A DNA stretch of 64,000 nt, taken from IMG/VR virus record IMGVR_UViG_3300044640_001869, positions 1-64,000 of that record. The stretch is one strand, 5' to 3'. The first letter of the stretch is position 1. Each line of letters begins with the position of its first letter. A model generated the notes under the pieces. It was not told the DNA's origin, did no database searches, and saw nothing but the letters and a program-made list of their open reading frames with translations. Below, one piece after another: positions 8,978-18,784 of the stretch. This DNA is from a virus. A program made the position numbers and the translations under genes.

Positions 8978-10589
8978 TTCATCACAAAATCAAATAATGT
9001 TCCCTGGGTTTGTTTACAAAAACGATGACCCAATGGTTTTGGGTAGACTTAGAGTTTTACCTGAAGGTAAAAAATATGAAGATATGATTCGTGCTATTAC
9101 CGATTGGAATGAAGAAATTGACCCTTGGACTTCAAAAGACCCAATTTTACATTTACCTTTATTACCGTTTTTTATAAGTGTAAACCCTAAACCTAATGAG
9201 TACGTTCATATTATTTATCAGAATAAAGATTTCCCAACTCAAAACCAATTTTATATTCCGGGTGTATTGTCATCACCAATGGCTTCAACATTTGAAAATT
9301 ATGTTGGGAGTAAAAAGTTTTTGTCTTGGGGTGACCGTATTAAACAAACATTATCTTTAAAGGATAATAAGAATGAATATCGTAAAAAGGAAAGTGAAGG
9401 TATATTCCCACAACCTGAAGATAATGCGATGTTGGGTAGAGGAACTTCTGATTTAATATTAAAAGATAATGAAGTTTTATTACGTGCTGGAAAAGTTAAA
9501 AATTTAAACCCAAATGTTTTACCTGTCGGTAATCCTAATCGGGCTTTTTTACAATTAAGTAGATTTGAGCAGAAGAAAATTCAACTACCTAGTGAAACAC
9601 AGGGTAGGGTGAAAACTGAAGTTCAAGTTGTTAAAAAAGCGATTATTTGGAATATTCTAAATTTAGATAATGAACAAGATTCATTCACAGGTGATGTGGG
9701 ATTATATAACGTTAAACCATCAAAAAATGTTAACACATTTAATTTTACCATTGATAGTATTTTGACGTTATCAAATGGTGTTGATTATTCAGGACCAATA
9801 GAAACTGTAAGGTTTGTTGGTAAAACATATCAAGAAACGATTAGTTTAATTAATGATTTTATTAAAGGTGTTATTAATGAATTTACCAATTATAAATTAC
9901 CGGTAAATAACAAAAAAAATGCTGCTCCCGAAACTACATTCCCTTTAATTGTAACCCCATCAAAGACAACTTTTCGGGAATCTCAAAAATTTAAATCTTT
10001 TCAAAACCCGAATAACACTCTTGACATTAATGGACTTAAAACTGATTCGACAGTTGTTACTAACTATACCAAATTTATGGCCGGTATAACACCAGGATTT
10101 TTAAGTACAAAACGAGGGTTTTTTACTGTCTATGGTGTTAAAGATGGAACACCAATTGTAACCCCACCAATAAAACCATTATTTGAAGTTGTTAATCTTT
10201 TTAAATTTAGTCAAACTGAAGATGTTACATACGCAACTTTAGGTGCTCAAAAATTATATTTACTTTCTCACGACTCAGATGGACCTAATGGTAAGATATC
10301 ATTATCCAATACTTTATACGGTATCCCACAAGATATGTTTGTGGGTGGATTAGGTAAATCGGGAACTAAAGATAGTATTAACTCCAAAACTTACCCTATG
10401 GTAAGGGGTGATAAGTTGATGGAATTGTTAACAAAAATTGTGGAATTCTTAGCAGGACACGTTCATTCAATCTCAACATTACCCCCTGTTCCAATATCAT
10501 CAGGTAGTGGACAATCTATTGATGAGATATTTCAAATACTTGCTGACGCAGAAAATCAAGTTCTTAATCAAAATATTAGATTAAATTGA
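8961..10589 (+). CDS. Putative baseplate hub spike protein (gp5/VgrG-like OB fold)
   Basis: 542 residues. The N-terminal segment FPGFVYKNDDPMVLGRLRVL and later NEYVHIIYQN fit the OB-fold domain of phage spike proteins (gp5/gpV), where the chain reads as a short tract from entry through rate-setting GR-RV strands. SDLILKDNEVLLRAG in the middle is typical of spike beta-helix entry. The C-terminus has GHVHSISTLPP and a helical tail. No lysozyme domain is seen, unlike T4 gp5. Assignment rests on fold-like motifs and context. Confidence 0.5.
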   Translation: MGSENNSSQNQIMFPGFVYKNDDPMVLGRLRVLPEGKKYEDMIRAITDWNEEIDPWTSKDPILHLPLLPFFISVNPKPNEYVHIIYQNKDFPTQNQFYIPGVLSSPMASTFENYVGSKKFLSWGDRIKQTLSLKDNKNEYRKKESEGIFPQPEDNAMLGRGTSDLILKDNEVLLRAGKVKNLNPNVLPVGNPNRAFLQLSRFEQKKIQLPSETQGRVKTEVQVVKKAIIWNILNLDNEQDSFTGDVGLYNVKPSKNVNTFNFTIDSILTLSNGVDYSGPIETVRFVGKTYQETISLINDFIKGVINEFTNYKLPVNNKKNAAPETTFPLIVTPSKTTFRESQKFKSFQNPNNTLDINGLKTDSTVVTNYTKFMAGITPGFLSTKRGFFTVYGVKDGTPIVTPPIKPLFEVVNLFKFSQTEDVTYATLGAQKLYLLSHDSDGPNGKISLSNTLYGIPQDMFVGGLGKSGTKDSINSKTYPMVRGDKLMELLTKIVEFLAGHVHSISTLPPVPISSGSGQSIDEIFQILADAENQVLNQNIRLN

Positions 10590-10610
10590 TATTTATATGT
10601 AAAAGATAAG

Positions 10611-12059
10611 ATGTCAATAAATAATTCATATTTTAGTAAGAACAACACCATCATATCAAATAGTTATACGAATACAGGTAGAAACCCTGTTACCGAACTA
10701 TTTTATGGGTCAGTAATAAACACACAATATCCGTATGGTTTTAGTCGTTTTATTTTCGACCTTGACTTAGATTTACTAATCGAAAAATACCAAGATGGTA
10801 CAATTTCAGACCAATGTGGTAATATAACCCACACGTTAAGAATGATTAATACTTCAACATTTAATGATTACTTAAATACAAGTACATCTCAAGGTAGACA
10901 AAGAGCAACATCGTTTGATTTAGTGTTATTTAGAATACCATCACCACAACTTTGGGATGAAGGTGTTGGTTATGATTTCGCAGATTTAATCTATGAAATT
11001 GCTAACGATAAAAATTATTCGATAAGACCAACAAATTGGTTTCAAAGAACAACATTAGATAATTGGAGTCAACAAGGGATTTATAATAATAAAGGTACAG
11101 GTGTTGTTAATTATTCGGATTTAACAATCCTTGATGTTCAACATTTCGAATTTGGAAATGAAAACATTGCATTTGATATGTCAAATGAAATAAACTCAAT
11201 TCTTGATGGGACTTTAACTAACGTTTCAGGTTGGGGAATTGCTTTTAAACCTCAATTAGAAAATCTAACAGGTTTGACTGAAAACTATGAAGTTCAATTC
11301 TTCACTAGACATACCCAAACATTTTATGAACCTTACTTAGAGACATCATATGATGATTTAATTGAAGATGATAGAAATTTATTCACGTTGGGTAAAACTA
11401 ACAAATTATATTTATATGTATATGACGATGGAAATCCAGCTAACTTGGATTCTAACCCCTCAGTTACTATTAGTGACTCAACAGGCACTCCTATACCTGG
11501 TTTAACATCACTTTCTACGTGTAAAAAAACTAAAGGGATATATGAAGTTACAATACCGCCTTTAATTGGTTATAAAACACCTTGTACGTTTTTTGATAAA
11601 TGGAGTGGTTTATATCTAAATGGATTCCCGATATTAGATATCCAAAATGAGTTTACAATTTATCCAACTAAAAATTCAATTCAAATAGGTTCAACCTCAT
11701 CCGCAGACCCAAAATTATATGGATTTGATTTTTATGGTTTAAAACAAGACGAAAAAATTTATAACACGGATATTCGTAAAGTGGGGGTAATAATTAAACA
11801 AGCGTTCACAAAACAAAAATTATTACAAAAAGTCGATGCTTATTATAGAATATATGTGAGAGAAGGTCAAACCGAAGTTGAGGTTCAAGATTGGACTAAA
11901 ATTAACCGAACACCTAATGAGTATTTTTTTATATTCGACACTAGAGATAAAATACCTAACGAATATTATGTTGATATGAAAGTTATTAGTAGTGGTGAAA
12001 TAAACACTTACAAAAAACAAATCAAATTTCAGATAGTTAACATAAAATATTTAGAATAA
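10611..12059 (+). CDS. Virion structural protein, unknown
   Basis: 482 residues, not recognised; beta-rich with many Asn, Thr and Tyr. The segment FIFDLDLDLLIEKY and several beta-sandwich-like repeats suggest a tail fibre or baseplate decoration protein. A late-type motif ATATTTAT lies at 10589-10596, 15 bases before the ATG. Confidence 0.55.
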   Translation: MSINNSYFSKNNTIISNSYTNTGRNPVTELFYGSVINTQYPYGFSRFIFDLDLDLLIEKYQDGTISDQCGNITHTLRMINTSTFNDYLNTSTSQGRQRATSFDLVLFRIPSPQLWDEGVGYDFADLIYEIANDKNYSIRPTNWFQRTTLDNWSQQGIYNNKGTGVVNYSDLTILDVQHFEFGNENIAFDMSNEINSILDGTLTNVSGWGIAFKPQLENLTGLTENYEVQFFTRHTQTFYEPYLETSYDDLIEDDRNLFTLGKTNKLYLYVYDDGNPANLDSNPSVTISDSTGTPIPGLTSLSTCKKTKGIYEVTIPPLIGYKTPCTFFDKWSGLYLNGFPILDIQNEFTIYPTKNSIQIGSTSSADPKLYGFDFYGLKQDEKIYNTDIRKVGVIIKQAFTKQKLLQKVDAYYRIYVREGQTEVEVQDWTKINRTPNEYFFIFDTRDKIPNEYYVDMKVISSGEINTYKKQIKFQIVNIKYLE

Positions 12060-12087
12060 ACTAATATTTATAATAAAAAACATTAAA

Positions 12088-12255
12088 ATGGCGAATTTAA
12101 GTGCAAATACTGAAAATATTGTGTGTATAGTTAATTGTAGTGGTAATACCGCAACTATAACACCACCACATCCTGTGTATAATGGTATATCAGGAAATAC
12201 TGTCACTCAATTAAATATGATTGAGTTAGGTGGTCAAAACGGATTAAACGCATAA
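12088..12255 (+). CDS. Small virion-type protein, 55 aa
   Basis: An ORF of 55 codons starting MANLSANTENIVCIVNCSG and ending GGQNGLNA. A late-type motif ATATTTAT lies at 12064-12071, 17 bases before the ATG. It is followed directly by a rho-independent terminator, so it closes the plus-strand structural operon. Function unknown. Confidence 0.65.
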   Translation: MANLSANTENIVCIVNCSGNTATITPPHPVYNGISGNTVTQLNMIELGGQNGLNA

Positions 12256-12279
12256 TAAAAATTGTATTATTTAATTATA

Positions 12280-12308
12280 AGGGAGTTATTAACAACTCCC
12301 TTTTTTTG
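12280..12308 (+). terminator. Rho-independent terminator
   Basis: The inverted repeat GGGAGTT-ATTAAC-AACTCCC is followed by a T run and ends the structural operon. Confidence 0.85.
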
Positions 12309-12343
12309 TTAACAATTTAACAACTTTTTCTCGATTAACTTTA

Positions 12344-12374
12344 TTGAATTGTATCTGAAAAAACGTTATGTTTG
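12344..12374 (+). promoter_or_regulatory. Bacteroidota-type promoter for the 12396 gene
   Basis: TTG, 20 bases, then TATGTTTG, matching the TTG/TAnnTTTG pattern with the same 20-base spacing as the stable-RNA promoters in this window. Confidence 0.6.
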
Positions 12375-12395
12375 TAGTATATAAAAGATACTATT

Positions 12396-12809
12396 ATGAA
12401 CTACATTAAACGATTTATTAAACGATTGTATGCGAAATACCTAAGACATATTAGGTACTCATCTAATCAAACCCTCGAAAATACACAAAATGAGAGGATT
12501 TGTAAGTCTATCTGTTATAAGATGATAAACAACCCACACTCTAAGTTTTTAATAGCTCCACTGTCAGGAAAACGTTATATTAAAAATGAAGTGTTAAAAG
12601 TCTTTATAATATTAGATGATAAAAAAATTACTATAACAAATAACATATATCATTATGACGTTATTTTAAATCAAAGAGATTTTGATAGAATGGTACATAT
12701 GTACGATAATAAAACGGAAGAAATTAGAAATGAGTTTGAAAACGAAATGATGTCTCAAATTATGGTGTCATTATCAACAATACTACATAAAATTTCTGAG
12801 AAGATATAA
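12396..12809 (+). CDS. Hypothetical protein, 137 aa
   Basis: Not recognised. A basic N-terminus (YIKRFIKRLYAKYLRHIRY) is followed by a mixed alpha/beta middle. It has its own host-type promoter and a terminator, so it is an independent, perhaps early, gene between two late regions. Confidence 0.65.
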   Translation: MNYIKRFIKRLYAKYLRHIRYSSNQTLENTQNERICKSICYKMINNPHSKFLIAPLSGKRYIKNEVLKVFIILDDKKITITNNIYHYDVILNQRDFDRMVHMYDNKTEEIRNEFENEMMSQIMVSLSTILHKISEKI

Positions 12810-12811
12810 TT

Positions 12812-12842
12812 AAAAACCCCACTGTTTAGATGGGGTTTTTTT
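12812..12842. terminator. Bidirectional terminator
   Basis: AAAAACCCC-ACTGTTTAGAT-GGGGTTTTT separates two convergent genes and has U runs on both strands. Confidence 0.8.
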
Positions 12843-13269
12843 ATATTATCTCTTTAATAATTTCCTTAATAATCTTTAATAATTGATTTTCACTTAATCT
12901 GATTATTTTTTTATTGTAATTTTCTTTAATAGGTACGATACCTTTTTTATTTTTACCTTTAGGGTATTGATTAATAACATTACCATCTTCATCACTAAAT
13001 GTTGATTCAGGATGTTTCTTAATGTAGTCGGTAACTTTCTTTGCTTGTGACTCAATCTTTTTTATTTGAGACCTTCTCAAATCCATTTTACCATCATAAC
13101 TATCGTATTGTAATAATGGACTATCATAATCAGATATTTCATCAGTAAATGGGGCTAGTGTATTTTTTTTAAATGGTCTCAACCCCAATTGTAAAGGTGC
13201 GATATACGAACCCCTACCACCTGAACTATCAGAAGTTGCTTCACTTATATGTTTTTTTTTACTATTCAT
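12841..13269 (-). CDS. Hypothetical protein with a C-terminal capsid-tag-like helix, 142 aa
   Basis: No known domain. The last 22 residues, with IIRLSENQLLKIIKEI, match the N-terminal tag of three other proteins here (type MKKVIRLTESDL...), but at the C-terminus. A late-type motif lies at 13275-13282, five bases before the ATG. It may be an internal head protein; this rests on the tag and motif only. Confidence 0.6.
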   Translation of the reverse strand: MNSKKKHISEATSDSSGGRGSYIAPLQLGLRPFKKNTLAPFTDEISDYDSPLLQYDSYDGKMDLRRSQIKKIESQAKKVTDYIKKHPESTFSDEDGNVINQYPKGKNKKGIVPIKENYNKKIIRLSENQLLKIIKEIIKEII

Positions 13270-13288
13270 TATATATAAATATTAAATT

Positions 13289-13522
13289 ATGGAAGAACAA
13301 GAAATATATGGTAAATTATTTAATGTGATACCTTTGATGGATGAGACCCACATTGATGTGTTATTAAACACTATGACTAAAGAAACTGCGATATATTATT
13401 TAACACACGCAGTTAATTTAGCCTATCATAATGGGATGTATTCATTGGGTGAATCTGAAGTCCTTTCTAAATCAATTCGTGTATTGAATAATACCGAAAC
13501 AACCTCATCAGATTCTAATTAA
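13289..13522 (+). CDS. Hypothetical protein, 77 aa
   Basis: Not recognised. A small acidic helical protein starting MEEQEIYGKLFNVIP. Its stop overlaps the stop of the opposing gene at 13519 by four bases. Confidence 0.55.
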   Translation: MEEQEIYGKLFNVIPLMDETHIDVLLNTMTKETAIYYLTHAVNLAYHNGMYSLGESEVLSKSIRVLNNTETTSSDSN

Positions 13523-14199
13523 AATTTTGAAAGAACGTCACGACCTTTTTGTTCTTGGTTAGCATCAACAACAGGTGCGTTACCCGGTGTACTTGCAGAT
13601 ACATTTGTTAAGTCAGGTAATTTAATATTCATTAAAGTCTCAATCTGAGTTTTAACCGTATTTATTAAATTTGGGTTAGCTTTTAAAATATCACCAGCCA
13701 ATTCTTGAACTTTTGGAAGTATTTGTTCTGGCGTCATTTTTGATAAATCAATATTTGCAGCTTTTAATTTATCAGCTATTGCTTTAACTTCAGGGATTTT
13801 CATTAATTCGTCAACAACATTAACGCCACCCGGTGTTTGACCGTCTTTTGGTGTTGTATTTGGTGCAGCATTTGGTGTTGCAGATTTTAATGCTGTCATT
13901 AGTGCGTTTAATGTTAATGGACCTAATTTACCATCAACAGTACCATCTTTACTAATTTTGTACCCTAAAGTGATTAGCAAAGACTGAACATCTTTTAAAG
14001 TTGCATTAGTTGTTGGTTGTTGTGTTGCCGGAACTTTAGATTGAGGTGCTTGAATTGTACTTGTCGGTAATTTACCTAAACTATCAAGTGCAGTACCTGT
14101 TTGTTCTGAAATAACATTTAAATATTGTTTTTTTGTTGAAGTTTCGTGTAATCTTAATATAGATTGTCTTTCTTCATCGGTGATGTTAAAATTTCTCAT
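13519..14199 (-). CDS. Peptidoglycan-binding-domain protein with capsid-tag-like N-terminus
   Basis: 226 residues. The N-terminus MRNFNITDEERQSILRLHET belongs to the recurring tag class with an (I/L)xE end, and a second candidate site NVISEQ follows. A putative peptidoglycan-binding domain lies at about 65-105 (LKDVQSLLITLGYKIS then TVDGKLGPLTLNALM). The remainder is Pro/Thr/Ala-rich linker and helices. A late-type motif lies at 14213-14220, followed by an A run to the ATG. Probably packaged in the virion and acting on the cell wall at entry. Confidence 0.6.
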   Translation of the reverse strand: MRNFNITDEERQSILRLHETSTKKQYLNVISEQTGTALDSLGKLPTSTIQAPQSKVPATQQPTTNATLKDVQSLLITLGYKISKDGTVDGKLGPLTLNALMTALKSATPNAAPNTTPKDGQTPGGVNVVDELMKIPEVKAIADKLKAANIDLSKMTPEQILPKVQELAGDILKANPNLINTVKTQIETLMNIKLPDLTNVSASTPGNAPVVDANQEQKGRDVLSKF

Positions 14200-14229
14200 A
14201 TTTTTTTTATTTATAAATATCGTTAAAAT

Positions 14230-14258
14230 AAAAAAGGGACTATTAAAGTCCCTTTTTA
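14230..14258 (-). terminator. Rho-independent terminator after the capsid gene
   Basis: On the minus strand AAAGGGACT-TTAAT-AGTCCCTTTTTT, placed between the end of the major capsid gene and the next gene. Confidence 0.85.
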
Positions 14259-14275
14259 TATTATGAAATTATTGA

Positions 14276-16087
14276 TTATCTCAATTCTCTCAAGTCAAAT
14301 GTACGAACACCATCAACTGTGATTCTCGCGTAGAAACGGTTGTTAACCATTTTCTTAGCGTATCTCGTCATTATACCTTTGATAGGTGTAAAGTTGAATG
14401 GGTTATACATTGTTGGAGTTAATTGTAGAGGTACATACGGTGCGTAGATGTAACCTGTGTCTAACAATGACGTTCCTTTATGACCCAACAATACTGTGTT
14501 TGGTGGGAAGTAAGGGTCACGGTAAACTTGGTAACGACCAGCTAATGTACCAACTCTTTCAATACCCATATTGTATTGGTCTTGCTCAGGAGACGCGTTA
14601 GATACGTGGAAGTATTCTAAATCGTCAAAGATAGCTGAAACTTCAGAAGAAACAACAATCCAGTTAGCCCCACCTCTTAATGTTGATTTGTGAATTTGTG
14701 CTGATAATTGGTTAATCGCAGTAATCAACGTTTGGTTCCAATCTTTTTGAGTATAAGATGTAGTTAAACCGTTAATTCTTCTCCATCCGTTGTAATCCCA
14801 ACGTAGGTTCCAAGCCGCCCCTTTACGTAAGTCACGTAAAATTTCACGGTCGATTTCAGCCGCAACTTGTTCTGACAATAAAGCTGTTAATTCAGCTTCA
14901 GCATCAATGTTATGGAAAGCAGCAACGTCTTGAGCTAATTCAGGAGACCATTGTGCTCTTAATTTTCTTTCAGTTACAGAAACAGTTACTGATTCTAAAT
15001 CGAAAGAAACCTCACCAATTTTGTCTTCGAATTCTAATTCTTTATATCTTTTGTAAATTGCCACGAAAGAGTTTTCAGTTCCTGCTGATGTAATTGTTGT
15101 ACCTGTATAACCATCTAAAGTGTCAGCACCACATCCAACACAAGCCGGACAAGATAAATCAACTTCTAAATAGATGAAACCTTCAGCATCACAAATATCT
15201 TGGAACGAACCACCACCTGTGTTTGATTGAGCGGCACCAAATGTAGTGTTTCTTCTTTCACCGTATTGAACGATTCCTTTACCGTATTGTTGAGTCACAA
15301 CTCTAAACAATAATGGTGTGTTAGACGCTACTTCACAAGCTGAAGTTGCGGTAATTGATAAACCAGCACCTTTAGTTACAACTAAATCAGATAAGAAAGT
15401 TTCAGTATCCATTTCTTGTCCATCAGGACCGATTAATTTACCAGCACCAACGTTAGAGAAACCTGAAACTTTGATGATAACTTTTCTTACAGTTTCACCA
15501 TCTAATTCTGTTGTTTCATCAACTAAATTAGAACCATTCCAAACTTGAACTCTTGTTGACGCAGTTACTGCTGTGAATTGTCCTTTAGAATAGTCGAATA
15601 AACCTGCTGGATTTAATCCTGGTTCAGAACCTTCGTAGAATAAGTCATACAAGTTTTGGTTAGCATAAGTACTACCAGCACCATAACCATCACCAACGTT
15701 AGCACCGTTAGGAGCACCTACAGGAGCGAAATGTTCGTTGTTTGTGTTATATCCTTGGATTTTAGGTACGAAGTAGAACAATTTACCGATTGGTAAGTTC
15801 ATTGCTTGTACTGATACGATGTCGTTCGCTAATAATTTAGAGAACACACGTCTTACGATTGGGAAAACTACAGTTTCAAACGCTCCGTTTGAACCTTCTG
15901 CAGTAGCCTCATTAATTAAGAAAGACGCTTGGTTTTCATATAATTGAGCTACGTTTTCTTTTAAGTGTCCTTTTAAATCGTCTAGGAAACCTAATTTATC
16001 CCATTTATTAATAGTGTCTTCTTTGATAACTTTTAAATGTTTTAATCCGATGTTACCAACAAGACCTGATTCTAATAATGCACCCAT
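14276..16087 (-). CDS. 23: Major capsid protein, T4 gp23-like
   Basis: 603 residues, longer than T4 gp23 (521). The N-terminal propeptide (1-60) ends SFLINE, then ATAEG, a good (I/L)xE prohead-protease site close to the T4 position (Glu65). After it comes VVFPIVRRVFSKLLANDIVSVQAM, matching the gp23 signature. The C-terminal part has the HK97-type elements GRYQVYRDPYFPPNTVLLGHKG and YAPYVPLQLTP. An insertion at about 290-340 holds a CPACVGCGAD cysteine cluster, probably a surface domain. It follows the scaffold gene and ends at a terminator. Confidence 0.95.
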   Translation of the reverse strand: MGALLESGLVGNIGLKHLKVIKEDTINKWDKLGFLDDLKGHLKENVAQLYENQASFLINEATAEGSNGAFETVVFPIVRRVFSKLLANDIVSVQAMNLPIGKLFYFVPKIQGYNTNNEHFAPVGAPNGANVGDGYGAGSTYANQNLYDLFYEGSEPGLNPAGLFDYSKGQFTAVTASTRVQVWNGSNLVDETTELDGETVRKVIIKVSGFSNVGAGKLIGPDGQEMDTETFLSDLVVTKGAGLSITATSACEVASNTPLLFRVVTQQYGKGIVQYGERRNTTFGAAQSNTGGGSFQDICDAEGFIYLEVDLSCPACVGCGADTLDGYTGTTITSAGTENSFVAIYKRYKELEFEDKIGEVSFDLESVTVSVTERKLRAQWSPELAQDVAAFHNIDAEAELTALLSEQVAAEIDREILRDLRKGAAWNLRWDYNGWRRINGLTTSYTQKDWNQTLITAINQLSAQIHKSTLRGGANWIVVSSEVSAIFDDLEYFHVSNASPEQDQYNMGIERVGTLAGRYQVYRDPYFPPNTVLLGHKGTSLLDTGYIYAPYVPLQLTPTMYNPFNFTPIKGIMTRYAKKMVNNRFYARITVDGVRTFDLRELR

Positions 16088-16119
16088 TGTTTTTTTTTTA
16101 TTTGTTTTTAGTTTATTTT

Positions 16120-17598
16120 TTATTTAAGTTTACTCATCAAATCTCTCATTCGTAAGAATTGTGGATTTTCATAAGTTTTTGATTCAATTAAGTTAATTGC
16201 TGACCCTGTAGAAGGTGAATTGTCAAAATTTCTCTCAATTGATTCGTTAATTGGTTTTGAAGAATTATCTTTATTTAATTCTTGTTTTATTGTTTGATAT
16301 AAGTTTTTAGATTCTTTAATAGTTTCAACAGAATCAAAACGTTGTAATATGTTGATTTTTTCTTGTTTAGTTGTTGTATGTTCAGTAAACAAACGAGTAG
16401 CATATGCTAAGTTTGAGTTAAACACCGCAACTTCATTCAACTTATCTCTAAATACGTTTAATGCGTTTCTGTATTCGTTATTCTTTTCTCTCAATAAATT
16501 TAACTCACCATCAACAGATTCTTTTCTTAGATGTCTTGGAGCTGCTTTAGGTTTGTCTAAACTATTTTTACCAAATCTTTTTCCAGCACCTAATGTTCTT
16601 GACGCTTCATTAGCCTCAACTTTTTTCTTAGGATTTATTTTAAACTCACCATCTAAATTTTCACCATCTTTGTAAGTAAATTTAGCTTTTCCTGTACCCA
16701 TAGTTTTGTTAGGTGATTTCTTAACAGTTTTAAACCCACCTTCTTGGTTAGGTTTTGAAGAATACTTAAATTTGTTAGGTGAACCAAGACCTTTACCTTT
16801 AGCTTTGAATGATTTAGATTCATATAAGTCATCCATTTCGTCAACCATATATTCATCTTCCTCTAATTCATCCATAGGTACGTCAGTATCATCTAATTCA
16901 AGTTCATACATTAAACTATCGTCTTCATCTATTTCTTCATTTTCCCATTGGTCAGCAGATGATTGTTCGAAAACATCATTAAATACTTTGTCAACCTCAG
17001 ATTCTAAATCATCATCTTCTTCAGCTAAACCATCGTAATCATCAGTTTCGAAAATATCGTCAGGACTTAATTCATCCTCATCAAATTCTTCTTCGTCTAA
17101 ATCTTCCCATTCGAACATTTCTTCATTTTCGAATTCTTCTTCCGATTCTTGTACAATCATATACTCTTTACTTGTTTTTGTATCTTTTAAGTTAATGTTA
17201 CCGTCAGTATTTTTAGTTACAATAACTTCATCTTCAGGACCCATCAATTGGAATACTTTTAGAACCTCTTCGTCAGTAACATCGTCACCTGTCAAATCAA
17301 TTGGTTCTTCGTCGTCCATTTCTTCGTCGTCCATAGAAAATTCGTCATCACCCATACTTAGGTCTTCATCACCTTCAAGATTATCAACGTCTGCGTCCAA
17401 TTCCATTTCAGAATCTTCCACATCAGCATCCATTTCAACCTCATCTTCTTCTTGTTCGAATAGAGATTCTTTTACTAAGTCTTTGATTTCTTGCTTCATT
17501 GTAGATGCAAGTATTCCCTTTGCGTTTTGTGCAACGGCTTCTTCCAAATTCTTCATTTGGATAAAAGTCTCTTCAACTAATGTTTTTTCTTTTGCCAT
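16120..17598 (-). CDS. 22: Prohead core scaffold protein, gp22-like
   Basis: 492 residues, extremely acidic between about 50 and 265 (long Glu/Asp tracts), with a basic Lys/Gly/Pro segment (about 265-370) and a helical C-terminus. Position directly upstream of gp23 and downstream of the gp21 protease matches T4, where gp22 is the core scaffold removed by gp21. It is almost twice the T4 length, and the acidic region may also serve as an internal-protein anchor. A late-type motif lies at 17626-17633. Recognition is from position and composition. Confidence 0.7.
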   Translation of the reverse strand: MAKEKTLVEETFIQMKNLEEAVAQNAKGILASTMKQEIKDLVKESLFEQEEDEVEMDADVEDSEMELDADVDNLEGDEDLSMGDDEFSMDDEEMDDEEPIDLTGDDVTDEEVLKVFQLMGPEDEVIVTKNTDGNINLKDTKTSKEYMIVQESEEEFENEEMFEWEDLDEEEFDEDELSPDDIFETDDYDGLAEEDDDLESEVDKVFNDVFEQSSADQWENEEIDEDDSLMYELELDDTDVPMDELEEDEYMVDEMDDLYESKSFKAKGKGLGSPNKFKYSSKPNQEGGFKTVKKSPNKTMGTGKAKFTYKDGENLDGEFKINPKKKVEANEASRTLGAGKRFGKNSLDKPKAAPRHLRKESVDGELNLLREKNNEYRNALNVFRDKLNEVAVFNSNLAYATRLFTEHTTTKQEKINILQRFDSVETIKESKNLYQTIKQELNKDNSSKPINESIERNFDNSPSTGSAINLIESKTYENPQFLRMRDLMSKLK

Positions 17599-17706
17599 TT
17601 AAAAAAATGTTTCATTTATTTCTAAATAAATATTAAGAAATTTAAAAAAAACTAATTTTTAAGATTGACAATGTAAAATAAATTAACTATTAATGAATTT
17701 TTAGTG

Positions 17707-17740
17707 AAAAAAAAAGGGAAGACTAATGTCTCCCCCTTTT
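17707..17740 (-). terminator. Rho-independent terminator
   Basis: On the minus strand AAAAGGGGGAGACATTAGTCTTCCCTTTTTTTT, downstream of the 17766 gene. Confidence 0.75.
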
Positions 17741-17765
17741 AAAATGGTATTATTTTTAAGTTAAA

Positions 17766-17981
17766 TTATTCGATAACTTCATCTATTTTACTCTCAACTA
17801 TCCCTGTGATTCTCCAATCCATAGTATAGTTTTCGTAAAGTTTAGTGACTTTGGCTTCAACGTCAGTTGGTGTATAACCAAGAACTAATTTTTCTTCTCT
17901 CATTTTTTTAACTTTTCCTGATTCAGTGTCTAATAAATCAGAACTAATTTTTGCCACAAAATACTTTTCTCCTTGTTCCAT
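17766..17981 (-). CDS. DUF4494-like protein, 71 aa
   Basis: A small protein beginning MEQGEKYFVAKISSDLLD with GYTPTDVEAKVTKLYE in the middle, matching the shape of DUF4494 (an intake strand followed by the EAEA-type motif), a family mostly in Bacteroidota and their phages. Function unknown. It sits between the prohead protease and the scaffold. Confidence 0.6.
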   Translation of the reverse strand: MEQGEKYFVAKISSDLLDTESGKVKKMREEKLVLGYTPTDVEAKVTKLYENYTMDWRITGIVESKIDEVIE

Positions 17982-18043
17982 ATTAAATTAATTTTTCTAT
18001 TTACCAAATAATCGTTCAATATTTTCAATAAGTCAAGTGAAAA

Positions 18044-18763
18044 TTATCTCTTACCCAAATATGCGTTTAATTTATTCATAAGGTCAACTTCTTTACTATC
18101 TTTAACATTTAATTCTTGTCTTGATTGTTTTTCTTCTTCAATGTTTTCATCAAATTTCATTCTATCATTTGGGTCTAAGAATAAATAAGCTCCAGGTGTT
18201 GATGGTGAAGATACTAAGTCAAAACAAATTAACTCAAAATCATCTTGAACTTCATTTTGTTCTCCTACTTTTTTAAGTGAACCAACACCTCTTGACGATA
18301 TACCTAACGTAACACCTTGTCTTAGGTAGTTTGCCGCCATATCACCTTTAGTTGATACAATACCTCTTTCGTGGAAACCTGGACTTGTAAGTAATCTTAA
18401 TACACCCATTAATACATTACCTTCCCACCATATCTTAGTGATGATGTGAGATACTCGGTCTAAATCAATTAATGATGATTCGGGGTGATTCAATTCTGAT
18501 AATGAAACACCCTTATCAATCATTTTTTTATAATTTTCAGATTCTCGTTTTAAAATCTTTTCAGGATACACACGACCATTTCTATTTGGTGTGTCGTATT
18601 TTTGTAGAACGGCATAAAATTCAAATGGTTTTGAATGGTCTAAAAAATTAGTAGACTCCATTATGTATTTATTGTGTTCTGTTGTTGGGGAAATATATCC
18701 GGCATCTTGTTCGATTAAGATACCTTTACCCAACTCATATGGTTTTAATATTTTTAAATTCAT
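18044..18763 (-). CDS. 21: Prohead core protease, T4 gp21-like
   Basis: About 239 residues. The start at 18763 (MNLKILKPYELGKG) is preferred over the upstream TTG because it is an ATG 15 bases after a late-type motif at 18778-18785. Landmarks: NRNGRVYPEKIL, the catalytic-histidine region ELNHPES, GISSRGVGS around the serine, and FDLVSSPSTPGAYL. These match the S77-like family. The protease matures head proteins by cutting after (I/L)xE; many proteins here carry such sites. Confidence 0.92.
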   Translation of the reverse strand: MNLKILKPYELGKGILIEQDAGYISPTTEHNKYIMESTNFLDHSKPFEFYAVLQKYDTPNRNGRVYPEKILKRESENYKKMIDKGVSLSELNHPESSLIDLDRVSHIITKIWWEGNVLMGVLRLLTSPGFHERGIVSTKGDMAANYLRQGVTLGISSRGVGSLKKVGEQNEVQDDFELICFDLVSSPSTPGAYLFLDPNDRMKFDENIEEEKQSRQELNVKDSKEVDLMNKLNAYLGKR

Positions 18764-18784
18764 TGTTTCGTTTAACAATAAATA

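Noticed and set aside
16349-17602. Several plus-strand Ser-rich ORFs
   Set aside because: Antisense of the acidic scaffold gene; Ser runs mirror Glu/Asp codons.
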